Shown: in pieces, positions 46,425 through 55,741 of the stretch | Numbering within the stretch: position 1 is the stretch's first letter | Layout of the letters: every line of letters begins with the position of its first letter | Position numbers and translations under genes: made by a program | Notes under the pieces: generated by a model | What the model was told of the DNA's origin: nothing | What the model saw: the letters and a program-made list of their open reading frames with translations, nothing else | Database searches by the model: none | Assembly: GCA_015680685.1 (NCBI GenBank) | Contig: MNCI01000651.1 | Coordinates: 1,977,832 to 2,041,831 of the forward strand | Reading direction: 5' to 3' | Source of the DNA: Gnetum montanum | Taxonomy: Eukaryota; Streptophyta; Gnetopsida; Gnetales; Gnetaceae | Length of the DNA stretch: 64,000 bases

Positions 46425-46819
46425 CCCCATCCATGAGCTTTGCATTAGTCAAACTTAAGCTGTTAAGTGTTTTTAGATTTTTGGATGTTTGATAGAATGT
46501 ATAAATACTAATGTAATGACCTCGATTTAATTGTGGTATAAAATGGTTGCATTCCTTCGTTACTTTGATGTTCCATGTATATATATATATATTTGTTATT
46601 TTTCATGTTTTTCATTATTTTTCTTTGTTTTCTCAAGTATATTATGAACATATGCGTGCAACTAAATGTAACATAAATTTCTAAAAAGTAAAGCGAAACA
46701 TAAGGCAATTATTTGAAAGAGAAGGCAACGACCATGCATGAATCTAAATTGTAACTTGTAACTTGTAAACGAAAATTCAATGTAAAATGATGGGAGTTTG
46801 TGAATCTATAACTTGTTGG

Positions 46820-47153
46820 CTCTAGTTTAAAGCAATTTCGGGCTGGGTACATCAGTTTAAAGTCATGATAGACTATTGCATCTATTGTTAAAGAAGGAAG
46901 GATTACTAGTTTTATGCCATTGTGGGCCAAAGGTAGTAACTTTTTCAGAAAGTTTTAAATGGAACCGACCATTTCTGACTATGGCTAGTTTAATGTCATT
47001 GTGGACATTTGTTGGTAGTTTAACGTCATACCAGACGATCAGTAGTTTAACATCATTTCGAACATTTGTAGTTTAATGTCATTTCAGACATCTATAGTTT
47101 AATGTCATTTCGGACATCTGTAGTTTAACGTCGTTTCAAACATCTGTAGTTTA
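46820..47153. repeat. 26-bp tandem array, seven regular units plus decayed ones
   Basis: TAGTTTAA.GTCATTTCGGACATCTG units start at 46986, 47016, 47043, 47069, 47095, 47121 and 47147. Weaker units extend left to about 46825. It ends four bases before the protease-linker frame of element C. Confidence 0.88.
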
Positions 47154-47156
47154 CTT

Positions 47157-48347
47157 TTATTTCTTGAGTTGCTTCTTGACCCTTTGTAGCTTAACATGTG
47201 GGGTTGGGCATGTGGCTAAGATCTTATACTCACCATCCCCTTCATCGGTGATATCAAAGGGTAATTCCAACCAAGAGACATCAGTAGGGATGGCGCCTAT
47301 GTTTGTATTTTTTGGTGTTTCCTCAGTTTCAGTAGGATTGGGAGTTAACGTTGGATTTATGTTTTGAAGTATGCTCATAGTTCCTTGCTTAGGCTCAATG
47401 AATTCAATTTTTGACTCTTGAACTACTTTAGGGTGTGAGGAAGTAGGTGGTACTATTGTGTCTCCATATATGATGATCTTACCACCCTTGTAAGGTAGGT
47501 GGATCTCCTGATGGATTGGTGAGGATACAAATTTAAGTTGAGCTAGCTAGGGATGTCCTAGGATTAGATTAAACCTTGGCATTTCGTCAACCACTATGAA
47601 TTCAACTAATGTAGGGAATTGGTCCCCGGCTATGAAATCTAAAGTAACCATACCTTTCACTCCAACACAAGAACCATTGAAGGATTTTAGGAAAGAAGTT
47701 GTCATGGGCTGTATTTGTTTGGTAAGTCCTAGTTTTTCAACAATGGGAAAAGGTATTACATTGGTCACCGCACCATCATCGACATGCACCCTATGTATCT
47801 TGAAATGATTAACCTGTATCATTATGAACATAGGGGTTGTAGTAACTTCTCCTATTTTCTCATCTAGCTTAATTTCCTTAGCATGAAACTCTAGGGATGT
47901 AGTCTTTGATTCCTGAGGTTGCGCAGATAATACTACATGAATGGATGGTTCATCTGCTGGAAGGTCCTCACTAATAGGGACCGAAGTTAACATACGCACG
48001 AGAGCTTCTCGATGTACTGGTGAAGTTATTACTAGATCATATAGGCTTAAAGAAGTATTCTTTGGTTTCAAAGCTTGTGTGACCTAGGTCAACGCATTCA
48101 CTAGGTCTTTACCATTTGGGGCATCCTTGTTTATAGATATTTCGTCCATTTGACCTAGCATTTGTATTTCCCATGGAGGGGTTTTTACGTTAGTAGCTAA
48201 AGATGCTAGGTTTGGGACATGACTCGTGACATTATCCTCGTTTTGATGACTCATACTAGGCTCATTAATGGGTAGACCCATGGGAACAGCATTTAGTGGT
48301 GTTGGCTTTGGTGGTCTCAATTTGTGTTGATAGTTTTCTCTTAACAA
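47157..48347 (-). pseudogene. Protease region of element C
   Basis: Minus frame 47547-48071 contains the aspartic protease: VHVDDGAVTNVIPFPIVEKL with the active Asp-Gly (Ser of D-S-G changed to Asp), FNGSCVGVKG, and FIVVDEMPRFNLILGHP (second-half motif). This is the Ogre/Tat arrangement. A spacer to gag (48084-48347) and a linker (47157-47378) flank it. The linker stops where the 26-bp array begins, about 6.4 kb before RT resumes. Confidence 0.82.
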
Positions 48348-48611
48348 GCACTCTCTTGTTAGTCTATCAACAAGACATTCTTGCAGAGGTCACAGGGGAA
48401 TGGAGGTGGGTTGTGTATCAGGGAATTTTGGCACCTAGATCACAAAGGGAATGGGTTGGTTTTCAGATGGTGTGGTTGTGACTGCAACAGAAGGAGGTAC
48501 ATGGATAACGAATGGTTTTGGTAGTGTGGGGGATGTGCGCATGATGAAAGGAGTTTGAGGATATGTTGGTGTAGGTGTGTTTTCTGAAGGCCTACAAATC
48601 ACAAAAGGTTT

Positions 48612-50516
48612 TCACGGAACGTCTTGTCTATCTTCCACATGGATAGTATTAATCACATATGGTGCATCATTGGTATTGAGAGGATCCTTGTAGACCCCCA
48701 TGCATTGGTTTTGGGGTCTTACTAGGTTTGCTTCGTCGAATACTACTTCACCCCTATCAATCATGCGTTGTATATCTTGTTTCAATGTAAAGTAGTAATC
48801 AGTCCCATGACCACACCATTGGTGATATTCACAAATCCTATCCAACCTAAAGCCTTTTGGAATGGGGGGTTCATTGGCTATTGCTAAGGCTGGATTTTTG
48901 GCCAACTCACAAAATCGATCGTGTATTTGGAAGGCCATAGGAGACATTTGTTTGTGTTAAATTAGCCTAGCCTTTAGAAGTTGATCAAGTAATTATGAAG
49001 GGTTCATGGGCAATGGTGTGTATTGAGTGGGGTCTTTTCTTTCAAATGTATGGGCATGACCTATGTTTTTATTTCTATTTGAGGAATTTTCGGGTGTAGG
49101 AGTGGGTGTGGTTCTTTCATAGCTATTTGGGACAACAGGTTTTTTTCATTTTTTTCCTGGATGACTAGGTCAAGTTGTTTCGGCCATTGCTGCTACCATT
49201 GTTTTGGATTTTTCTTTCCTCATATGTTGGCTCCTAAAGGTTGAGTAGGCTAGGTCATTACTTGTTTTTTTAACTTCTTCTATATCTTTGATTTGCATGA
49301 ATTCTTGGCTCAATGTGCGAGCTTTCAGATAGTAAATCTTTGACTTAATAAAGTTATTTACAACCCACCTTAAGGATGGTAAGTAGATATGTTTCAGGGA
49401 TGGATTCATGAAGTTCATTCAAGGTTGCACTCCACCTCTGGATAATTTTTGTGCTGGCTCAAGCGGTGCTTGTTTAATTTGGATCAAGCTATCTAACGTA
49501 GCCTTGGGCTTTAGATTGTATTTGAAACGGGTGACAAAATGGTGCAAAAAATCCTCTAGAGACGATATGGAGTTATGGGGTAAGGCTCAGTACCGGTCTA
49601 AGGATTTTTTGGTTAAAGACATAGCAAATACACATAAAATTACATGGGGCCATGCCTGAAGCAAAAGACATTTTGTTCGAAATGTTACTAGGTGGGCATT
49701 TGGGTCTCCCTCTCCATTGTACTTGGTCAGTTGGGGTAATGAGATTATCTTTGGCAAGGTTAATGGTGGAATTGAGGGGTCAATTGGATCATCTTGATAG
49801 AAATCTAGTACCTTCACTTCCTCAGTGTTCAAAATTTTAAGGCGTTTTAATTCTTCTGCCAATGAGTGCATCATTCTTCGTGTGTCTACCCATTCTTGGG
49901 TTGTAGGCACACCAGTGGATTGAGTGGATTGTGGCTGATAATGGTTCAATTGTTGCATTGTTTGTGGAAAGAGAGGTTGTTGGGTTGATATTTGTTGCAG
50001 TGGCATAGTATTCAGGACTGAGACTATAGCCAGTGAAACCCATTGCCCAGCCACAGGTTGTGAAGTAACACCTTGAACATGTTGGGTTGGAGTAATCAAT
50101 GGTGCTCCGTGGATCTGCACCTAAGGTATGTAATGGGTGGATGTGGAAGCTGGTATGACCGATGGCATCCTAATTACTTGAGGTTGAAATATTGACCCTG
50201 CATTAGTTTGGGGAGGGAGTTGTTGAAACTATACTTGCAGGGGTACAATGGAAGTGGACACATTAGAGTGAATATTATTGAGCATGGAGAAGATAGGAAT
50301 GGAAGCATGTACCTCTTGTCGGGAGACTGGTGCTTGAGTGTTTGCTGATGAAGGAGGAAGCACAGTTTCTTCTAGAAAAGGGTGGAATAATGGGTTTGTA
50401 TAGGCATGGGGACTAACGGTGTGGTAGGAATCTCCATGTTCAGATTGGGTTGCAAAGTCATCTTCCTCATCTTGAGGCTCTATTGGAGGTAGCTGTAAGG
50501 CTTGACTTCTTGCCAT
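48612..50516 (-). pseudogene. gag of element C
   Basis: From the right: an acidic N-terminus (50229-50516), a Gln-rich region and the capsid start KIISLPQLTKYNGEGDPNAH (49587-50120), a core remnant (49170-49418), and the CEYHQWCGHGTDYYF segment (48612-48947), which is the CEYH..GH-type zinc segment of Ogre/Tat gag. Frames are broken at several points, and 48950-49170 is unreadable. Confidence 0.8.
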
Positions 50517-50919
50517 AAGAAGTTGGGATATGAGTTTATGATGGTTTTCAAATAGTGAGATTATGTCAAATGCTGAAGGGATGAACTCACGTTCTCCTTT
50601 GTGGATAAATTCATATTCTCACTTCACCTCCCTCTCTATATGATCGATAGGTAGGTTGGATTGGATCTTGACACAGATGAAGTTATACTATTCGAGTGTA
50701 AGAGTCGCATAAGTAGGGCCTTTGCCCTGTAGCTTGAGTGACTGCGTGTAGGGCCTTGGGGATTTATCTGTTCAATAATAGTTATGGATTCCATAGCAGT
50801 CACAGGGTTCGAGGTTTCAGCCCCAAATTTTGAGATCAACAGCATTACTGGGTTAATTTGGGAGGATTCCATAGTGAATGTGAGCAAATCGGGCTAGACA
50901 ATGTTGAATATGAGCAACG

Positions 50920-51110
50920 GCGTGACCAACAATGTGACCAGCATGACCAATAACATGATCAAACTATAGCGTGACCAACAACATAATCAAACTGTAGCGT
51001 GACCAACAGTTTAACCAGCGTGACCAACAACATGACCAAACTGCAGCGTGACCAACAGCGTAACCAAAGTATAGTGTGACCAACTGCATAACCAAACTGC
51101 AGCATGAGGT
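50920..51110. repeat. 28-bp tandem array in the leader of element C
   Basis: GCGTGACCAACAACATGACC-like units start at 50920, 50969, 50997, 51018, 51046, 51074 and 51102, mostly 28 bp apart. It lies between gag and the 5' LTR. Confidence 0.85.
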
Positions 51111-51239
51111 ATTTAGATGGAGTGGACGGGGGTAAGTCAAGCCACCGTATGTAAGCTAACTGGATAATCTAGGCTTTAGTTTCAGCACCTTATTTGTGCT
51201 GCATTTGGACAGGTAGCGAGATCAACGTTTTAACAGAAA

Positions 51240-51275
51240 ATCGACAAGTTGACCCTCCTTTTAGCACTAATTTAC
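51240..51275 (-). other. Primer-site region of element C, tRNA not assigned
   Basis: Next to the 5' LTR the minus strand reads GTAAATTAGTGCTAAAAGG followed by AGGGTC. This does not fit the Asp or initiator-Met sites. A similar CATTAGAAGGAGGG occurs near 55683-55697 on the minus strand, so the two elements may share an unusual primer. Confidence 0.35.
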
Positions 51276-52999
51276 TGTATTGACCTAAATCGTTAGTGCA
51301 AGGCTAGAAGGGAAATAGACACCGAAAGATCATCAAATAAGGACAACTAACCCTGCCTTGACTTAAGGGCAAGCTGGAAAAGGAAACGAAGGTAGAGTGC
51401 CTTGGATGGTCTGCAAGCAAATCAACCAAGGACTTCCCGGAGCGTAAACTATGGCTTGTGCTGGGTTATCATAATTGATGTCTTAAAATGTAAACAGTGT
51501 GCATAAAATGTAAACAGAAATGTATGCAGAAAGTGTATTGCAAATGAAATGTAAACAGAATCATAAACAAAATGTAAGCAGGACGTAATCATAACATAAA
51601 CTAAATATAAAACAGTGTAAACAGAAATAATGGCTGACAAAATGAATTGTATTGTATTACTTAGAAAAGATGTGCATTAGTCAAAGTGTAGCTACATGTG
51701 TGGATGGCAGGTCAAGCGCCTAGCCCCAGGGTGACATGACGTGATGATGTGATGATGTGATGTGATGTATGTGAGAAGTGCTTGGATGCCAAGAGTCAAG
51801 TATGCCGAGCGCCCAAGGATTGCTGGTTTTCTGTATGTTCTTAGAATTGCTAATGTCCAAAATTGCCAACCCTATTTATGTAAATTGATAGGGTATCTAT
51901 AGGGCTGGGCTGAACTCAGGTTCAGAATTCTAGGAATGGAATCAACAGTTGGGAGATGAAAGAAAAGTAGATCTCATGACACGTGTTCAATAGACAGCTG
52001 TATGTGAGTTGGACGTGCGACGACAAGCTACATTCTTAACCAGGTTCATCGTATCTTACAACATATGGGTTACCCAAGACCATGGGAGTACGTACAATTT
52101 AGACTGTGAGGGCTCAAAAAGCCCACAAATGAAGATTTACAATGAAATGATAATGTACAACAAGAGAAATTGACTCTGGCTCGCTTGAAACTTCTAGATC
52201 TCTGAATTAACTACGTAGGGTGTCGAGTTCGTGGCTGTTGGAGATGTCTTTGCCTATGCAGGGCTTCCAGCGTGAGTTGACTTGTTCCTGGAGTGTCTTG
52301 ATTTGAGCTTCAATGTGCTCATGCTGCACTCACATCCAGCATGTGTCCCAGTGTGCATGTGCAGCGTGAGTTCTGCAGCATGTGTATGCTACACTCATGC
52401 CCAGCGTGACCTTTAGCGTGAGTGAGGCAAAAGACATTTGTTTTAACATCGATTTTTGAGTTCTGAAGCCTAGGTTTCTAAGTGCAACTGTTGCCTGCCT
52501 TGTAACCTTGAGGGTGATCTGCTAGTTGAAAAATAGGCTTGAATGTGACTTATTTGAAGGCACTTTCGGGTAGGTCATGCTGGACTCACATTGCAGCATG
52601 ATCACAGCGTGACCTGCAAAAACAGAAATTTTTGAACTTTGAAACTGGAATTTTTTGGAGGTTGGAACTGGAGATTGTTGATGCTGAGCTTGAGGATGGC
52701 TTGCACGTTCAAAACCAAGTCATTTCGACTCAGTTTGAAGGCTGTGAAAGTTCATCACACTGGATTCACGCTGCAGTGTAACCACAGCATGCCCACAACG
52801 TGCCCTACACTTGAACATGATTTTGATGTTGTTTGTAGTTGCTCACGCTGAGGGTAAGCTACCTTGACATCGTGAGCAAGCTAGCTTGAACAAGCTGGGT
52901 GTGAGTTCCATGCCTTAGTCAAGTTTTGCCTCCCGAATGCTGGGAAGGGCTTGGGTTGTTCTGGTTTCAAAGTGCTACGTTGAAATTAGTGGTGTTTCA
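51276..52999 (-). repeat. 5' LTR of element C (right copy)
   Basis: It matches the left LTR over its full length with scattered, mainly transition, differences. It is flanked on the right by the ACAAG target copy. The TATA box seen in the left LTR is altered here (TATCTATAGG on the plus strand at about 51896). Confidence 0.9.
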
Positions 53000-53004
53000 A
53001 CAAG

Positions 53005-53268
53005 GATAAAGCCAGAGCCTATGAGGAGGAATGACGGGTATTTGCGGCCTGATATGTCAAGGCCAATCAAATGTTTCCACAACTACCTTGCCCATGGAAA
53101 GTGTCGACTCTGTCAAACATTGAAAAATTAGCATGGACAGCACAAGATCCTCAGACCAAAGAGGAGAAGCTCCAGGACATACTTTAGCGCCATTAAGTCT
53201 CAAAGCTTGGAGCACAAGACAAAGGGAAAGCACCAATGGAGGAGCCACCGCCACCTGGAACTACATGA
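53005..53268 (+). pseudogene. Extra ORF of element B, part 2 (C-terminus)
   Basis: Removing element C and one ACAAG copy, the plus frame continues here directly: KARAYEEE, then KANQMFPQLPCPWKVSTLSN, KEEKLQD, and a Pro-rich end before TGA at 53266. Internal stops are again at Arg, Trp or Gln positions. The seamless resumption proves that C inserted into this ORF. The end lies 165 bp before the 3' LTR. Confidence 0.7.
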
Positions 53269-53433
53269 GTTCCAAAATTTTTGTAGTTGTAGCACATTTT
53301 GTGTGTTTTTTCTTTGTTTTGTTTTCATTTCACACTGCAACGTAATCTCATTTTTCCCATCTAATAATCCCATACTTATCCACTATATAATCACTGTAAC
53401 TCGAGGACGAGTTTTCATTTAGTCATGATGGTA

Positions 53434-54261
53434 TGATGAGTCATCATTTGGGGCGATCACGATATCGTGGTCGTGATATCGTAGCCCAACTTGTGATATC
53501 GCATACGTGATATCGCGGCCTGTCTCCTCATCTATAAATAAAAGGTAGACAGATGAGTTTTAGGGGTTAGTTCTTAGTTCCTTACCCAAACTCTTGTAGT
53601 TTTTCCTTCTTAGAGTTAGAATTATTTCCTAGTGTATGCATGTAGTGTGGTGATTGTAATTGTACGACACCTTTATTCGAGTGTGACATACTTGGATATG
53701 CACATGACTGGAAATAAAGATCGAGATTACTTCATCATTGCAGCATTCACTTAGTTTAATCATTTAATTAATTGTTATTTACTACTTTCCTAGTTAATCT
53801 CTCTCACCCTTAAACTCAGGTTAAAACGCGGAATGAGTATGACTTGATTATGAGCACTTAAGTGTGACTACTTGGTAACCTAGTAGCGTACCTAGGATTT
53901 GTGCTTGGTAATCCCAGTGGTAGTCGTGCACGAAGTACAAGGTGTGTACAGATAATCAAGGAACGGATGCTCATCGCACTTAGGCTAGTTTAGATTCTCT
54001 CACCCTTCTCTCCTAGCTTAGTTAATATTACTTTCCATTGCCTCGAGGAGTAGCATTAGATTAGAAACCCATCATACACCTCACTCTGGACTACACCATA
54101 CATGACAAAGCTAATACTAGTCCAGGTGGGAAGACAGCGAACTGCGACCTAAGGCTAACTGTCTAGATGCCACAACTAGTCCATCTGCGGAGTTCGACTG
54201 GATCGTGCGTGTAACGCTCGTATTCGTATGGTTGAGTGATGGGGTACCTTGCCACTCATCA
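53434..54261 (+). repeat. 3' LTR of element B
   Basis: It starts TGATGAGTC and ends CACTCATCA, followed by target copy CCAAG. It is preceded by AACTCGAGGACGAGTTTTC, a phrase common before Athila-type 3' LTRs. Confidence 0.92.
53458..53540 (+). promoter_or_regulatory. 3' LTR B promoter: four GATATC motifs and TATA box
   Basis: CACGATATCGTG (53458-53469) is a perfect 12-bp palindrome. Three further GATATC motifs follow within 50 bp, and TATAAATA is at 53533-53540. The 5' LTR retains only one intact motif. Confidence 0.6.
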
Positions 54262-54348
54262 CCAAGTAATACTCATCATGCCAAATTGAGTTTGGATGCT
54301 ATTCATTAATGTAATTTTCTCTAGTTCAGTAGCTTTAGCCATTACTCC

Positions 54349-55023
54349 TTACAATTTTGTTATGTTGGGATCAGATTTAATAGCATAGGCAAAGAATGGA
54401 TTAATGGTGGAGAGATAAAATTTAAGGATACCATCAAGTTGTGAATGCATCTCATTTGACACATAGGCAAGTTGATGAAGAAATCTTAAGTTATAATCGC
54501 TAATATTCTCGCTAGGTAGTTTTCTCACATTTGTAAAATTATTTAAAGCTAAAGCAAGACTAGTGAACTTGTCAAATTGGAGTAAAAACTTATTTCTAAA
54601 GTCTTGCCATGAATTGATAAAAGCATTTGGAAGCATTAAAAACCATTGAGTGGCTTTGCTTTTAAAAGTTGTCATAAAGACTCTACATGCTATGTCATTT
54701 TTAGTGATGTTGTAGATGCCTAACAAAGTCTTAAAGCATTTTACATGTTGTGATGCATCACTATTGAGAGTTATAGGACCAAAGAACAAATTAAAATTTT
54801 GAAGCAGATTTGGAATATTGTGATAATTTGCAAAATTAAAAGGATTGCTCACCAAAGGAGTTCGGGGTGGATTGGCTACCATCCTAGTTTGAATTCTTGT
54901 ATGGACAAAGTTTGGGAAATGTGAGGCACGTTGTCTCCTTAAAGTGAAATCATGGGTTGTTGGTCGATTAGGGGCAAAAGTGAATGGTCTTTGTTGAGAT
55001 GATCTATGGGAGATCTCACTCAT
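54349..55023 (-). CDS. Ty3/gypsy-type gag, 224 codons open
   Basis: It is one of the longest uninterrupted frames in the window. After a Ser/Arg/Thr-rich N-terminus come NPPRTPLVSNPFNF, the capsid pattern CFKTLLGIYNI, KATQWFLMLPNAFINSW, FRNKFLLQFDKF and LPSENISDYNLRFLHQL, which is the plant retrotransposon gag core. A stop at 54349 is followed by more of the same frame to the element B insertion. No protease or pol is attached. Element B inserted here, so this element is older than B, yet the frame is open. Confidence 0.8.
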   Translation of the reverse strand: MSEISHRSSQQRPFTFAPNRPTTHDFTLRRQRASHFPNFVHTRIQTRMVANPPRTPLVSNPFNFANYHNIPNLLQNFNLFFGPITLNSDASQHVKCFKTLLGIYNITKNDIACRVFMTTFKSKATQWFLMLPNAFINSWQDFRNKFLLQFDKFTSLALALNNFTNVRKLPSENISDYNLRFLHQLAYVSNEMHSQLDGILKFYLSTINPFFAYAIKSDPNITKL

Positions 55024-55439
55024 AAAATAAAAGACCTTGAAATATAAATGTTAGAAAATTGTAAAATTAAATAAAATAAAAAAATATTTAAATATTATAT
55101 TTTTTTATTTAAGAAAAACTAAAATTGCAATATATATAAAATCTAAACTAAAACAATAAATGTGGAAATTTTAGAAAAGTAGATTTGAAGCATGATGATA
55201 TTAAGGAAAATCTCCTTACCAAAAGCTGTAACTAGGGTAAAGGACCACCAAAACATGAACTTGTAAATAGGCCTTGAAGAAAATAATGAACAAAGATTGG
55301 TAAAACTAGAAAACTAATGGCTGTTCAGAAATGAGAAATAAGGTTTTGGTAACAAAAACAAAAGTTTTAGAAACCTAAAAACAGAAATTCTCTACAAATG
55401 AAAATAGAAAAATAAAGGGTTCTAGTAACATAAACAGAA

Positions 55440-55700
55440 ATTTTTAGAAACCTGAAAATAGGCCATTGAGAACAGGAATAGGAATGAGGTAGAAAAAGAA
55501 AAAGCAAAAACAGAAAATAGAGAAATGAAAAGAGACTTTGGAACAGAAAAACTAAAAAGAATAGAAAACAGAAAATGGGCTCTGGAATAGAAAAATAAAA
55601 GGAATAGAAAAACAGAATACAAAAAAAGGGCTTTGGAATAGAAAAATAAAAAGAACAGAAAGATAGAAAACAAAAACCAGGCCCTCCTTCTAATGTCAAA
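55440..55700. repeat. A/G-rich minisatellite and primer-like sequence
   Basis: Units GG(C/A)CT(T/C)TGGAATAGAAAAAT begin at 55534, 55578 and 55629 (44-51 bp apart) in a wider CAGAAA-rich tract. At its right end the minus strand reads TGACATTAGAAGGAGGGCC, similar to the primer region of element C, so this may be the leader of the adjacent gag element. Confidence 0.55.
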
Positions 55701-55741
55701 AGGGTGTTGATCCATAATCCATAAAAAACTGGGAAACAATC

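Larger units (their letters stand above)
35920..52999 (-). mobile_element. Element C: Tat/Ogre-like retrotransposon nested in B
   Basis: LTRs of 1679 bp (left) and 1724 bp (right) run from TGTA(C/T)TGAC to GTGTTTCA. The target ACAAG is duplicated at 35915-35919 and 53000-53004, inside the extra ORF of B. Gag, protease, RT and RNase H are on the minus strand, and the purine tract next to the left LTR agrees. No integrase was seen. About 6 kb between protease and RT carries a plus-strand spliced gene and tandem repeats. Confidence 0.92.
28717..54261 (+). mobile_element. Element B: giant LTR retrotransposon with nested element
   Basis: LTRs of 801 and 828 bp share TGATGAGT...ACTCATCA ends. The duplicated 5-bp target CCAAG is at 28712-28716 and 54262-54266, so both ends are original. 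The span is 25.5 kb. Removing nested element C (35920-53004) leaves about 8.5 kb with a perfect tRNA-Asp primer site, gag, and a long extra ORF behind an internal promoter-like region. No protease, RT or integrase was seen. It is related to A and D. Confidence 0.92.
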
